Origin: Massilia sp. Mn16-1_5
GTDB lineage: Bacteria; Pseudomonadota; Gammaproteobacteria; Burkholderiales; Burkholderiaceae_D
Length of the DNA stretch: 64,000 bases
Reading direction: 5' to 3'
Assembly: GCF_004798585.1 (NCBI RefSeq)
Contig: NZ_PPXQ01000018.1
Location: 1-64,000 of the forward strand
Program-made: the position numbers and the translations under genes
Part shown: piece by piece, positions 42,229-54,057 of the stretch
Layout: each line of letters starts with the position of its first letter
How positions within the stretch are numbered: position 1 is the first letter of the stretch
The notes under the pieces: model-generated
Told to the model about the DNA's origin: nothing
The model's input: only the letters and a program-made list of their open reading frames with translations
Database searches by the model: none

Positions 42229-43242
42229 TTACCGCGCCACCTTCAACGCCAGCTGCAGCATCGCATCCCACGCATCCCCCGCGAAGGCCTTGGCTCGTAA
42301 ACCCTTGACCATCTTGTCCACCTGCGCCGCCTCCTGCAGCGCCGCTTCCAGCGTACTCAGGGAGATGCGGCGCAGCGCCGGATCCATCATCCGTTCGCGC
42401 GGGCCCCAGATGCGGTATTCCTTCAGCAGCGCGCCGAGCGGCCGCCCCTGCGCCATCCCGGCTTTCAATTTTAACAGCGTGCGGATTTCTTCGGAGACGG
42501 CCCACAAGACCAGCGGCAGCGCCTCGCCCTCCCCCTTCAGCCCCTCGAGCATGCGCGCCAGGCGTGACGGGTCGCCCATCAGCATCGCTTCCGACAGTTT
42601 GAACACGTCATAACGCGCCACGTTCAGCACCGCGTCCTGCACCTGCTCGAAACTGAGCTTGCCCGGTTCGTGCAGCAGGCCCAGCTTCTGGATTTCCTGG
42701 TGCGCGGCCAGCAGGTTGCCCTCGACGCGATCGGCGATGAAGTCGAGCGCGGCGCGGTCGGCGCTCTGCCCTTGCGCGCCCAGGCGCATACCGATCCAGC
42801 CCGGCAGCTGCGCGCGTTCCACGTTCGGGATCTCGATGTACACGGCGGCCTGCTGCAGCGTCGCCACCCACGAAGCCTTGGCCGTCTGCCAGTCGAGCTT
42901 CGGCAGCGTGATCAGGGTGAGGTTGTCGGGGCTGAGGTCCTTCGCATACGCCTGCAGGGCGGCACTGCCGTCCTTGCCGGGCTTGCCGCTCGGGATGCGC
43001 AACTCGATCAGCTTCTTGTCGCCGAACAGCGATAAAGCCTGGTTCGCCGCCAGCAGCTCGCCCCACTTGAAACTGCGCTCGACGGTGAGCACGTCGCGTT
43101 CGGTATGGCCGGCCGCACGCGCGGCGCGGCGGATTTTATCGGCCGCTTCCAACGCCAGCAGGTGCTCGTCGCTGGTGATCACATACAGCGGCGCCAGCCC
43201 CTTCGCCAGATGGGGCTCGAGCGCTTCAGGCCTCAACTGCAT
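42229..43242 (-). CDS. holA: DNA polymerase III subunit delta
   Basis: A 337-residue clamp-loader delta subunit, MQLRPEALEPHLAKGLAPLY with the family strand YVITSDEHLLALEAAD. The domain pattern DNLTLITLPKLDW and a C-terminal helical collar LALKVAR fit. It lies seven bases after lptE in the conserved order leuS-lptE-holA. Confidence 0.95.
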   Translation of the reverse strand: MQLRPEALEPHLAKGLAPLYVITSDEHLLALEAADKIRRAARAAGHTERDVLTVERSFKWGELLAANQALSLFGDKKLIELRIPSGKPGKDGSAALQAYAKDLSPDNLTLITLPKLDWQTAKASWVATLQQAAVYIEIPNVERAQLPGWIGMRLGAQGQSADRAALDFIADRVEGNLLAAHQEIQKLGLLHEPGKLSFEQVQDAVLNVARYDVFKLSEAMLMGDPSRLARMLEGLKGEGEALPLVLWAVSEEIRTLLKLKAGMAQGRPLGALLKEYRIWGPRERMMDPALRRISLSTLEAALQEAAQVDKMVKGLRAKAFAGDAWDAMLQLALKVAR

Positions 43243-43249
43243 GACGGTC

Positions 43250-43765
43250 TCACTGTGGCTTCAGGGCCGCCAGGCGGCGCATGATCTGCTGCACCAGGTC
43301 GGACTGCATGTCGCGGTACAGCAGCGCTTCTTCGCCTTCCTTGGCCAGCAGGGCCTCTTCGCTGAAGGTGAGGTTGCGGCGCAGCGCGATCTCGGTCGGT
43401 CCCAGCAGCAGGTTGCCGCTCGCGTCGCGCACCTGGAACACCAGCGTGTAGGTCAGCAGGTATTCGCGCACGCGGCCCAGGTTGTTCAGCGACAGGACCG
43501 CCTTGTTGCGCGTTTCGGAAATGACTTCGAAGCGCGCCTGGGCGTCCGCCTGGGTCGGCGAGATCACGACGCGGTCGCCTGCCCGCAGGTTGCGCTTGAG
43601 CTCATTACCCAGCGGCGAAGTATCCGGGAAGGCCAGATAGATGCTCTTGAACGGCATGTTGTAAGCGCCGTCCGAGCCGCGCAGGTGGAAACCGCAGGCC
43701 GTCAGCGACGTGACCAGCAGCAGCGCCGCAGCCGCGCGCGCAAAAGTAGGGAAATGAGCGCGCAT
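43250..43765 (-). CDS. lptE: LPS-assembly lipoprotein LptE
   Basis: A 171-residue outer-membrane lipoprotein with lipobox LTAC and lipidated Cys24, then GFHLRGSDGAYNMPFKSIYL as in the LptE/RlpB family. It plugs the LptD barrel, whose gene is at 57347. It lies between leuS and holA, four bases after leuS, the standard location. Confidence 0.95.
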   Translation of the reverse strand: MRAHFPTFARAAAALLLVTSLTACGFHLRGSDGAYNMPFKSIYLAFPDTSPLGNELKRNLRAGDRVVISPTQADAQARFEVISETRNKAVLSLNNLGRVREYLLTYTLVFQVRDASGNLLLGPTEIALRRNLTFSEEALLAKEGEEALLYRDMQSDLVQQIMRRLAALKPQ

Positions 43766-43768
43766 GAA

Positions 43769-46468
<2,700 letters not shown>

Positions 46469-46522
46469 TTATACTGTTTCATCTTGCACTGCGGCGAAGC
46501 GGAGGCGAGCCGCGTTTGTGCC

Positions 46523-47209
46523 TCAGTCTTTACAACCTGCGTAGTCGGTATCGAGCCACCCATCCGGCCGGCAACGCCCGGCTAGCACCGCCCGCACCCG
46601 CGCCAGGCGCAGTTGGTAGGCATCGCGGTTGCGCACCGGATGCAGTTCGTTCGGCGCCTTGATCATGGCGACCAGCCGGGCCATCCCGTCTGCATTGACA
46701 GCGGCCAGCGGCTTGCCCATGTAAGCCTGCGCGGCCGCTTCGAGTCCGCGCAACTGGCGTCCTTCATGCCGCCCCATGTACACGCCGCCGGCATACAGGT
46801 CCAGCTGGCGCTGTTTCGACACGCTGGCGTCGAGCACCACCGCCATCACGTCGCGGCCCAGGTCGACCTTCCTGCAGCAGTCGAACACGGCGCGGTACAC
46901 GCGCTGCAGCACGCCCCTCGGACCCTCGAGCGGCGCGCCGTACAGGAACAGGTCGCGGGCGACGGCGGACGAGATCGTGGCGACGCCCTGGCCATCGGCC
47001 AGGCTCAAGCCGCGATGGGAAAAGAAGCTCGGGTCTTCGATGCGCAGCAGGATGGCGAGCTGGCCTTGCGACAGCCGTGGCGCCGTGGTGGCGGCCGGCT
47101 GCCGCGCGAGCAGCACGTCCACAGAGGCGGCCGCCCACCAGGCCACGATGGCAAGATAGACCAGCAACAGCGCGGCGAGCGCCAACAGTCCCTTGCCGAG
47201 CCGCTTCAT
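46523..47209 (-). CDS. Monofunctional peptidoglycan transglycosylase-like protein (GT51)
   Basis: A 228-residue protein with an N-terminal membrane anchor (about residues 8-28) and a short GT51-like domain: motif 1 is IEDPSFFSHRGL (57-68) with the catalytic Glu58, and later VLDASVSKQRQLDLYAGGVYMG. It is shorter than MtgA, and some motifs deviate, so activity is uncertain. It overlaps the YdcF gene by four bases. Confidence 0.72.
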   Translation of the reverse strand: MKRLGKGLLALAALLLVYLAIVAWWAAASVDVLLARQPAATTAPRLSQGQLAILLRIEDPSFFSHRGLSLADGQGVATISSAVARDLFLYGAPLEGPRGVLQRVYRAVFDCCRKVDLGRDVMAVVLDASVSKQRQLDLYAGGVYMGRHEGRQLRGLEAAAQAYMGKPLAAVNADGMARLVAMIKAPNELHPVRNRDAYQLRLARVRAVLAGRCRPDGWLDTDYAGCKD

Positions 47210-47823
47210 GCGCCGGCACCCAGCACCGGATACGGCGCCTGCCCTTCCAGCTCGCGCAGGAAGTCCTGTTGCAAGTACTGCGGAATCTTGTGGAATTCGG
47301 CCAGCACGCGCCGGCGGAACTCAGCGTGCTCGTGCCAGCGCTCGGCCGGCAGGCCGAAATAATTGATGGCGCAGGCAGAGACGGTGATGCTCGGCCAGTG
47401 GCGCGCCAGCGTCATCAGGTAGCGCCGCATGGCGCAGACTTTGCCGATCACGAGGATGCTGTCGATGCTGGCGAGGTCCATCTCTTGCGCCACCTTGCGG
47501 CGGCCGAGAATGACGTTGTCGCCGGTATTCAAGGCCTCGCATTCAAGGATCAGGATGGATGCGGGGATGCCCAATTCGACCAGGCGCTCGGCGATGACGA
47601 GCGCTTCGGGTGTGTCCTGCCCAGCCGTCGCGCCGCCCGAGACCAGCAGGCGCTCGAACATGCCGCCCTGCCAAAGGGCGAAGGTCTCGCGGCAGAATTC
47701 CTCGACCCCGTGACGGGTGCCGAACAGGAAGCCGAGCTTCGCCGCTTGCTGCGGCAGCTCCGGCATCACATAGCGGGAAATGGAAAGCAGGTCCGCCGCG
47801 CTCAGGTCCTCGATGGAAGGCAC
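47206..47823 (-). CDS. YdcF/DUF218-family protein
   Basis: A 205-residue protein of the ElyC/SanA/YdcF family: LLVSGGATAGQDTPEALVIAERLVELGIP followed by LECEALNTGDNVILGR and ILVIGKVCAMRRYLMTLARHW. No membrane anchor, so it is of the cytoplasmic YdcF type. Family members are linked to envelope or SAM-binding functions. Translationally coupled (ATGA) to the transglycosylase-like gene, suggesting a cell-wall role. Confidence 0.82.
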   Translation of the reverse strand: MPSIEDLSAADLLSISRYVMPELPQQAAKLGFLFGTRHGVEEFCRETFALWQGGMFERLLVSGGATAGQDTPEALVIAERLVELGIPASILILECEALNTGDNVILGRRKVAQEMDLASIDSILVIGKVCAMRRYLMTLARHWPSITVSACAINYFGLPAERWHEHAEFRRRVLAEFHKIPQYLQQDFLRELEGQAPYPVLGAGA

Positions 47824-47841
47824 GCCGGCGAACCCGCTGAC

Positions 47842-48168
47842 TTAACGGAGTACCAGTTCGAGGGCCGGCTTTTCGCCGTAGTCCTCGTAGCGCTCGTTGA
47901 TGCCGCCGACGCAGAACACGATCTCGTCGACCAGGTCCGGCAGGCGGGCGCGCAGGGCAGCGCTGTCGGTGATGACGATTTCCAGCACCTCGTCCGGCTG
48001 CAGGCGGAACTTGGTCATGTTCTCCTCGTCGCGCAGGTAGCTCAGGCAATCGACCCAGGTGTCGATGGTGTCGCCGGTGGCCGTGTGGAAGCCGAACGCG
48101 CGCCGGCTTTCGGCAAAGAAGCTCGCTTCGTTGACGATCACGGCGCCGTTCAGTTCCGCTACTGCCAT
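47842..48168 (-). CDS. Barstar-family protein
   Basis: A 108-residue acidic protein with the barstar pattern: FFAESRRAFGFHTATGDTIDTWVDCLSYLRDE and a C-terminal LELVL. Barstar inhibits secreted ribonuclease barnase; orphan copies are common in proteobacteria and the partner is unknown. No ribonuclease toxin gene is adjacent. It starts four bases after dapB. Confidence 0.8.
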   Translation of the reverse strand: MAVAELNGAVIVNEASFFAESRRAFGFHTATGDTIDTWVDCLSYLRDEENMTKFRLQPDEVLEIVITDSAALRARLPDLVDEIVFCVGGINERYEDYGEKPALELVLR

Positions 48169-48172
48169 GGCC

Positions 48173-48994
48173 TTATCCTTTCACGCCGGTATTCAATGCG
48201 AGGACGTCCTGCATGTCGTACAGGCCGTTCGCCTTGTCGGCGATGAAACGCGCGCCGCGCAGGGCGCCGTGGGCGTAGGTCACGCGACTGCTCGATTTAT
48301 GGGTGATCTCGATGCGCTCGCCGGTGCCGGCGAACAGCACCGTGTGGTCGCCGACGATGTCGCCGCCGCGCACGGTGGCAAAACCGATCGTCGACGGATC
48401 GCGCTCGCCTGTCACGCCTTCGCGGCCATAGACGGCGCACTCCTTCAGGTCGCGGCCGAGGGCGTCGGCGATGACCTCGCCCATTTTCAGGGCCGTGCCC
48501 GAGGGCGCGTCGACCTTGTGGCGGTGGTGCGCCTCGATGATCTCGATGTCGTAGCCTTCGGCGAAACTTTTCGCGGCCATTTCCAGCAATTTGAGGGTCA
48601 CGTTCACGCCCACGCTCATGTTGGGAGCAAAGACGACGGCGACTTTTTCCGCGGCGGCGGCGATCGCCGCCTTGCCGGCGTCATCGAAACCGGTCGTGCC
48701 GATCACGATCTTGACGTTGTTGGCGGCGCAGTACGCCAGGTGCTGCAGCGTGCCTTCGGGGCGGGTGAAATCGATCAGGCAGTCGGCGTTCGCCAGCGCA
48801 CGCGCCAGGTCCGATTCGATGCTCACGCCGGTCAGCTGGCCCGAGAAGGCGCCAGCGTCGTGGCCGATGAAGGGAGAACCTGCGACGTCGAGGGCGCCGG
48901 CGAGCACGGCATCGGGAGCGGCGGCGATCGCCTCGATCAGCATGCGGCCCATGCGCCCACTGGCGCCGGCGACCGCGATTTTCAGTTGCGTCAT
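48173..48994 (-). CDS. dapB: 4-hydroxy-tetrahydrodipicolinate reductase
   Basis: A 273-residue lysine/diaminopimelate pathway reductase. NAD(P)-binding GASGRMG is at residues 10-16 and the catalytic [15 protein letters not shown] at 154-168. [10 protein letters not shown] is the conserved start; the longer open frame upstream overlaps bamE and is ignored. It follows bamE by seven bases, the usual bamE-dapB pair. Confidence 0.97.
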   Translation of the reverse strand: MTQLKIAVAGASGRMGRMLIEAIAAAPDAVLAGALDVAGSPFIGHDAGAFSGQLTGVSIESDLARALANADCLIDFTRPEGTLQHLAYCAANNVKIVIGTTGFDDAGKAAIAAAAEKVAVVFAPNMSVGVNVTLKLLEMAAKSFAEGYDIEIIEAHHRHKVDAPSGTALKMGEVIADALGRDLKECAVYGREGVTGERDPSTIGFATVRGGDIVGDHTVLFAGTGERIEITHKSSSRVTYAHGALRGARFIADKANGLYDMQDVLALNTGVKG

Positions 48995-49001
48995 GACAGT
49001 C

Positions 49002-49637
49002 TTACGGAGTAGTCGTGGAGGTGGCGGGGCTGGCCGGCGTGCTTGGCTCGACCGGGCGGCTGGCGGCCGCCTTTTCGGCCTTCTTGGCTTCCTTGACGAC
49101 GTTCTTTGCCGGGCCGGCGATGCGGGCGATGTACTCGCGCTCGGTCGGCAGGTTGCCGCCGTCGAAGCGCTCGACCACGTCATCCTTGAAATACACGGTG
49201 ACGCGGCTGGTGGTCAGCTCGCCGTTGCCGCGCGCGAGGTAGAACGGGTAGTCCCAGCGGTCGGCATGGAACATGTCCATCAGCATCGGCGTGCCGAGCA
49301 GGAAGCGCACCTGCTCGCGGGACTGGCCCACTTTCAGCTGGTTCAGCATTTCTTGCGAGACGAAGTTGCCCTGCTGGATGTCCGGGCGGTAGGGCGAGAA
49401 GATCCACAGGAATTTCTGCAGCCTCGTACCTTCGGTCGTCTGGGCGCCGGCATTGGCCAGCGAGGCCGATTTGCTGGCGTCGGACGCCAATGCGGCCGGG
49501 GACGTGTCCACCGATGCGGCAGGCTTGGTCTGGTTGCGCCAGGATGCGCAGCCGGACAGGACCAGCGTGCAGGCGAGGCCCGCGGCAAGCAGGGCCCGGG
49601 CCTTGGAGCGATGAACAAGGGCATCAAAGACGCGCAT
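49002..49637 (-). CDS. bamE: Outer membrane assembly factor BamE
   Basis: A 211-residue lipoprotein: lipobox LSGC with Cys30, then the SmpA/OmlA domain [39 protein letters not shown]. It is longer than E. coli BamE because of extra N-terminal linker and a Ala/Pro/Thr-rich C-terminal tail, both usual in betaproteobacteria. Divergent from fur, the conserved arrangement. Confidence 0.94.
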   Translation of the reverse strand: MRVFDALVHRSKARALLAAGLACTLVLSGCASWRNQTKPAASVDTSPAALASDASKSASLANAGAQTTEGTRLQKFLWIFSPYRPDIQQGNFVSQEMLNQLKVGQSREQVRFLLGTPMLMDMFHADRWDYPFYLARGNGELTTSRVTVYFKDDVVERFDGGNLPTEREYIARIAGPAKNVVKEAKKAEKAAASRPVEPSTPASPATSTTTP

Positions 49638-49715
49638 AAGTAACCTCAAAACGTTTAGCGGGAGCTTCCAAAACGCTATATCATAAAGCACTCCGCCCAT
49701 CTACGAGTAACAAAC

Positions 49716-50150
49716 ATGAGTAACAAACCGACCGACCTGAAGGCGAGCGGCCTGAAGGCGACCTTGCCGCGCCTGAAAATCCTGGAAATTTTCCAGAACA
49801 GCGAAGTGCGGCACCTGACGGCGGAAGACGTCTATAAAATCCTGCTGGCCGAAAATATGGACGTCGGCCTGGCGACCGTCTACCGCGTATTGACCCAGTT
49901 CGAGCAAGCCGGGCTGCTCAACCGCAACCACTTCGAAACCGGCAAGGCGATCTACGAGCTGAACGCCGGCTCGCACCACGACCACCTGGTCTGCCTCGAT
50001 TGCGGCCATGTCGAGGAATTCTTCGACGAAGAGATCGAATCGCGCCAGAACAAGATCGCCCTGGAACGCGGTTTCAAGATTGCCGAGCACGCGCTCGCGA
50101 TTTACGGCAATTGCACCAAGACGGCCTGTCCGCACCGCGGCAACAACTAA
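49716..50150 (+). CDS. fur: Ferric uptake regulator Fur
   Basis: A 144-residue iron-responsive repressor. A winged helix (about residues 8-80, [38 protein letters not shown]) precedes the metal-binding [16 protein letters not shown] (about 88-103) and a C-terminal TACPHR. It is divergent from bamE by 78 bases. The start region carries an 11-base direct repeat GAGTAACAAAC (49705 and 49718). Confidence 0.97.
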   Translation: MSNKPTDLKASGLKATLPRLKILEIFQNSEVRHLTAEDVYKILLAENMDVGLATVYRVLTQFEQAGLLNRNHFETGKAIYELNAGSHHDHLVCLDCGHVEEFFDEEIESRQNKIALERGFKIAEHALAIYGNCTKTACPHRGNN

Positions 50151-50170
50151 GTAAAGTATGCTCCAACGAG

Positions 50171-50196
50171 AAACGGCGCCGTGGCGCCGTTTTTTT
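50171..50196 (+). terminator. Rho-independent terminator of fur
   Basis: AAACGGCGCC (50171-50180) pairs perfectly with GGCGCCGTTT (50183-50192) and is followed by a T-run. It starts 20 bases after the fur stop. Confidence 0.92.
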
Positions 50197-50202
50197 GTGG
50201 GC

Positions 50203-50227
50203 GTAGGGTGGGCGCCCCGTGCCCACC
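50203..50227 (+). repeat. Short GTAGGG palindromic repeat between fur and hrcA
   Basis: GTAGGGTGGGC with GGTGGGC (50207-50213) pairing to GCCCACC (50221-50227). It abuts the hrcA stop codon. In related genomes nadK and recN are expected at this place. Confidence 0.7.
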
Positions 50228-51259
50228 TTAAGAATTGCTCAGCGCATTCGACAACAATTTCGCCGTGATGTCGACGATCGGAATCACCCGCTCATACGCC
50301 ATCCGGGTCGGGCCGATCACGCCCAGGGTGCCGACGATCTTGCCGTTTACCTCGTAGGGCGCGGTGACGACGCTCATTTCGTCCATCGGCACCAGCTTCG
50401 ATTCGCCGCCGATAAAAATCTGCACCCCTCCCGCCTTGCTCGACATGTCGAGCAGCTGCATCAGGCCGGTTTTTTGCTCGAACATCTCGAACAGCTGGCG
50501 CAGCGAGCTCATATTCGAAGACAGGTCGGACACCGACAGCAGGTTGCGTTCGCCTGAAATGACCATCTCTTCGCTGCCTTCGGCCATCGCCTCGCTGCCC
50601 GCTTCCACGGCGGTCTGCATCAGGCCGCCGATGTCTTCGCGCAGCTGGCGCAACTCGCCGGTGAGGCGCCGGCGCACTTCGTCGAAGCTGAGGCCGGCGA
50701 AATTCTGGTTCAGGTAATTGGCCGACTGCACCAGCTGGGCCGGCGTGTAGTCGACCTCGGTCAGCAGCAGGCGGTTCTGGACGTCGCCGCGCGGATCGAC
50801 GATCACGAGCAGGATGCGTTTTTCGGACAGGCGCAGGAATTCGATCTGCTGGAACACGGATTCGCGGCGCGGGCTCTGGACGACGCCGGCAAATTGCGTC
50901 AGCGAGGACAGCATCTGCGCCGCGTTGGCGATGACCTTGTGCGGTTGCTGGCTGGCGAGGCGCATGCGCTCGGGATCGACGCCATGCTGGCCGTGCTGGC
51001 CTTCCAGGTGCTGCACCGTCAGCAGCGTATCGACGAACAGGCGGTAGCCGCGCGGCGTCGGCACCCGGCCGGCCGAGGTATGGGGGCTGGCGACATAGCC
51101 CATTTCCTCGAGGTCGGCCATGATGTTGCGGATCGTGGCGGGCGACACGTCGAGGCCGGAAATCTTCGAGAGCGCACGCGACCCGACCGGCTGGCCGTCG
51201 GCAATATAACGCTCGACGAGGGCTTTCAGCAGGGTTTGGGCTCGGGGTTCAAGTTGCAT
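50228..51259 (-). CDS. hrcA: Heat-inducible transcription repressor HrcA
   Basis: A 343-residue repressor of groE/dnaK operons. An N-terminal winged helix ([47 protein letters not shown], to about residue 60) is followed by the GAF-like HrcA domain with [13 protein letters not shown] and a C-terminal [20 protein letters not shown] operators were not seen in this window. Convergent with fur. Confidence 0.96.
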   Translation of the reverse strand: MQLEPRAQTLLKALVERYIADGQPVGSRALSKISGLDVSPATIRNIMADLEEMGYVASPHTSAGRVPTPRGYRLFVDTLLTVQHLEGQHGQHGVDPERMRLASQQPHKVIANAAQMLSSLTQFAGVVQSPRRESVFQQIEFLRLSEKRILLVIVDPRGDVQNRLLLTEVDYTPAQLVQSANYLNQNFAGLSFDEVRRRLTGELRQLREDIGGLMQTAVEAGSEAMAEGSEEMVISGERNLLSVSDLSSNMSSLRQLFEMFEQKTGLMQLLDMSSKAGGVQIFIGGESKLVPMDEMSVVTAPYEVNGKIVGTLGVIGPTRMAYERVIPIVDITAKLLSNALSNS

Positions 51260-51333
51260 GGAATAGAAGCGCGCGGAATGGTTGCACGGCTATTATGCAC
51301 CGCGGAAGCCGTGCTGTGCGCTCGAGCGTGCTC

Positions 51334-52050
51334 TCAAGCGTGTTCGCGTTTCAGCCAGTCGATCAATTGATCCATGTTGGCGACGATCGCATCCGGCTGC
51401 ACGCCCTCTTCCAGGTGGCGCCGGCTGGCGGTGCGGTTCATCCAGACCCCGCGCAACCCGGCGCGCTGGGCGCCCTGCACGTCGAGCAGCAGATCGTCGC
51501 CGACGTGGACAGCCTCGTGCGGGGCCACGCCGAGGGCGTCGCAGGCGGCGCGGAAAATTGCCGCGTCCGGCTTGGCGCGGCCGAAACCCGGCGCCGACAC
51601 CGAAGCATGGAAATGGTGAGACAGACCGATCGTCTGCAGGTCGGCATTGCCGTTGGTAACCGAACCGATCAGAACGCGCCCTTTCAGGCGCAGCAGGCCG
51701 GGCAAGACGTCGTCATAGGGGATCACGGCGTTGCGGGCGGCGAAGAATTCGGTCATCGCCAGTTCGACCTTGTCGGCGTCTTCGCCGGCCTGTTCGAAGG
51801 CGGCAATCAGGCCGGCGCGGCGCAGCGCACCGAGGTCGAGCTGGAATTCGGGCCGGCGCGCCAGCAATTCCAGGCGCGCCTGGCGCAGGCTGTCGATGGT
51901 GAAGCGCTCGGCCACGCGCGGCGCGTTGTTGGCCAGCCACTGGAACAACGTCTGCTCGGCCTGGAGAATGACAGGGGCGATCGGCCACAGCGTGTCGTCG
52001 AGGTCGAACAGGATGGCTTTGGGCCAGGGGCGGCGGTTGGAGGGCTTCAT
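51334..52050 (-). CDS. HAD-family hydrolase
   Basis: A 238-residue phosphatase-like protein. Motif I FDLDDT (residues 15-20, nucleophile Asp16), motif II SVTNGN, motif III K in GRAKPDAAIF and motif IV GDDLLLDVQGA are all intact. Cap domain is of the C1 type. Substrate unknown. MKPSNRRPWPK is the chosen start. Downstream of hrcA's promoter side, same strand. Confidence 0.9.
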   Translation of the reverse strand: MKPSNRRPWPKAILFDLDDTLWPIAPVILQAEQTLFQWLANNAPRVAERFTIDSLRQARLELLARRPEFQLDLGALRRAGLIAAFEQAGEDADKVELAMTEFFAARNAVIPYDDVLPGLLRLKGRVLIGSVTNGNADLQTIGLSHHFHASVSAPGFGRAKPDAAIFRAACDALGVAPHEAVHVGDDLLLDVQGAQRAGLRGVWMNRTASRRHLEEGVQPDAIVANMDQLIDWLKREHA

Positions 52051-52267
52051 CGGTGGCTGTCGTATAGGAGAAATCAGCATAACGAGGCCAGCGGTGAAAA
52101 GCAAATGCATGCAAACCGGTACGAACGCGTGCTCGTCGTTACACCGTGATACAAACCCTAGTGAGCCCCGGGCTTGTCAAATGCTCTAAAATGATGGGCA
52201 AACTTTCCAGCATGCGGCCAGGTGCCTCGGGTTGCGCGCCTTGCCCCTCCCCTTTTTTGGAGAAATT

Positions 52268-52843
52268 ATGATTCGTTCCCCCCTGCGTGCCGGCATTGCG
52301 CTGGCGTGCGCGCTGAGCCTGTCCGCCTGCGGCGGCGGTGACGGCGACGTCTATGTCGGCGGCTCGATCACCGGCTACACCAAGGCCGGCCTGGTCCTGA
52401 CGAACAACGACGGCCCGCGCTACGAGGTCCCGCTCGGCACGTCCTTCATCTTCCCCGAGCTGGTCGAGACAGATGCGACCTACAACGTGAAAGTGGTGGC
52501 CTCGCCCGACAACACCACCGGTTGCCAAGTGGTCGAAGGTACCGGTACCGGCAAGGCGGTCTTCAGTATCTCGTCCGTGCAAATTGCCTGCACCCTGAAG
52601 ACTTTCCCGCTGACGGTGCGCGTCAACGGCACCCACGCCGCCGGCCTGGCAATCGTGAACGGCTCCGACCGCCAGGACGTGGCCCCGGACGCTACCGTGG
52701 TTCAGATGAAGCAGATTCCCGAAGGCGCCGTGTACGGCGTGGCCGTGCTGGCCGCCCCTGGCCAGACCTGCACCGTGGCGAATGGATCGGGCACCATGGA
52801 CAACGTCGGCAAGACCGTCGACCTCAACTGCACGACGCCTTAA
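52268..52843 (+). CDS. Lipoprotein with repeated beta domains
   Basis: A 191-residue lipoprotein: signal peptide ending LSAC with Cys21, then CGGGDGD and two similar segments of about 80 residues that begin VGGSITGYTKAGLVLTNN and LTVRVNGTHAAGLAIVN. The ATG has a GGAG site. It is paralogous to the next gene, 20 bases downstream, sharing the G-G-I-x-G----GLVL-NN motif. Function unknown; probably a surface-exposed beta protein. Confidence 0.78.
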   Translation: MIRSPLRAGIALACALSLSACGGGDGDVYVGGSITGYTKAGLVLTNNDGPRYEVPLGTSFIFPELVETDATYNVKVVASPDNTTGCQVVEGTGTGKAVFSISSVQIACTLKTFPLTVRVNGTHAAGLAIVNGSDRQDVAPDATVVQMKQIPEGAVYGVAVLAAPGQTCTVANGSGTMDNVGKTVDLNCTTP

Positions 52844-52863
52844 TCATTCCTGTGGAGAGTATT

Positions 52864-53499
52864 TTGAAGAAATCGATCCTGGCGCTGTGCGCGCTGACCC
52901 TGGCAGCCGGCCTGAGCGCCTGCGGCGGCGGCAAGTCGACCTATACGATTGGCGGCACGGTCGCCGGTCTGCAGTATCCGGGCCTGGTGCTGCAAAACAA
53001 CCTGGCCAACGACCTGAACGTCACGCCGCTGGGCCCGGACGGGAACGGTAACATCCAGAACGTCGCCTACAGCTTCCCGAACGAGGTCGATTATGGCGAG
53101 CCGTACAGCGTGACTGTCAAGACCAATCCCCAGCACCAGACTTGCGTGAATTCGAGCGGCACCGCGGACACGGCGGGACGCCTGTCGTCGATCAACGCCG
53201 TGATCGTCTGCGCCCTGGTGAACAATACGATCGGCGGCACGATCACGGGTCTCGCGGCGGACGGCCTGGTGCTCACCAACGGCAGTTCCGGCGGCACCGT
53301 GACCGTGACCAAGGATGCGACCAGCGGTGCGTACCCGAGCACCTTCACCTTCCCTGTCGGCGTGACCTATGGACAGACCTATGGCGTCACGGTGCTGAGC
53401 AATCCGGCCAACCAGACCTGCCGCGTTTCCAACGGCGCCGGCACGATGGGCGACAACAAGGTCGAGTCGATCGCGGTTACCTGCGTTACCAACTCCTGA
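52864..53499 (+). CDS. Paralogous lipoprotein, TTG start
   Basis: A 211-residue lipoprotein, (M)KKSILALCALTLAAGLSAC with Cys20, followed by two repeats IGGTVAGLQYPGLVLQNN and IGGTITGLAADGLVLTNG. A TTG at 52864 has a GGAGAG site six bases upstream and starts a clean signal peptide; no ATG fits. Sequence and tandem position show a duplication of the preceding gene. A conserved Cys pair (QTC...VTC) may form disulfides. Function unknown. Confidence 0.78.
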   Translation: MKKSILALCALTLAAGLSACGGGKSTYTIGGTVAGLQYPGLVLQNNLANDLNVTPLGPDGNGNIQNVAYSFPNEVDYGEPYSVTVKTNPQHQTCVNSSGTADTAGRLSSINAVIVCALVNNTIGGTITGLAADGLVLTNGSSGGTVTVTKDATSGAYPSTFTFPVGVTYGQTYGVTVLSNPANQTCRVSNGAGTMGDNKVESIAVTCVTNS

Positions 53500-53517
53500 G
53501 CACGATATGGAGACATT

Positions 53518-53653
53518 CACCACAACGATGTCGATCATTCCAAAAGAAAATTAGACGTATATGTTGTGGTGCAGCATAATTGCACCTGTCTCCTCCAACT
53601 CTCCTCAGAAAAGAATTGGATTTAGCTCGCCCGCAACGGCGGGCTTTTTTTTT
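53518..53653 (+). terminator. Terminator region after the lipoprotein pair
   Basis: GCCCGC-AACG-GCGGGC (53629-53644) followed by nine T is a strong Rho-independent terminator. Upstream, CACCACAAC (53518-53526) and GTTGTGGTG (53563-53571) form another inverted repeat. This may reflect two successive terminators or a small transcript. Confidence 0.75.
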
Positions 53654-53677
53654 GCCCGCGTTGTCGGGAGACCCGGT

Positions 53678-53869
53678 TCAGCCGAACTTGGTGGCCGGCG
53701 CGACGCGCTTGGCGGTGACTTTGACGACGGCCATCTTGCCGCTGTCGCTCGAGACCAGGGAATCGGCCCGCACTTGCGCCTTGTAGCTCTCGGCGCTGGC
53801 GTAGGTGGTGCCGACGACGGCCAGGGCGGCGACCAGGAACAGCGTTTCCATGTGTTTGAGGACGTTCAT
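53678..53869 (-). CDS. Small exported protein of unknown function
   Basis: A 63-residue protein with a signal peptide ending near YASAES (residues 22-27), leaving a mature part of about 37 residues with the terminal motif KMAVVKVTAKR. Short exported proteins with an M-A-V-V-x-V-x-A-K-R end recur in Massilia-like genomes, from memory. The upstream 190 bases contain an inverted repeat TTTACGCA/TGCGTAAA (53948-53985). Confidence 0.6.
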   Translation of the reverse strand: MNVLKHMETLFLVAALAVVGTTYASAESYKAQVRADSLVSSDSGKMAVVKVTAKRVAPATKFG

Positions 53870-54057
53870 TTCAGGCTCCCTTCGTTGGTTGGTGGGCCCG
53901 TTTGCGTCTGCGTTCGGGCTTTCGATGGGAGTAGATTAGCAAGCGCCTTTACGCAGCTCCATCGGTGTGCGACGAAGTGCGTAAAGCGCGCGATGAAACG
54001 TCCAAAAGGGGGGTGTGAAGCGTTGTGCGACGCATCACGGATGAGGTGGAATGGTAT

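Noticed and set aside
49002-49183. Upstream extension of dapB into bamE
   Set aside because: The 63 added residues are Arg/Pro/Ser-rich shadow of bamE; the conserved start is [10 protein letters not shown] at 48994.
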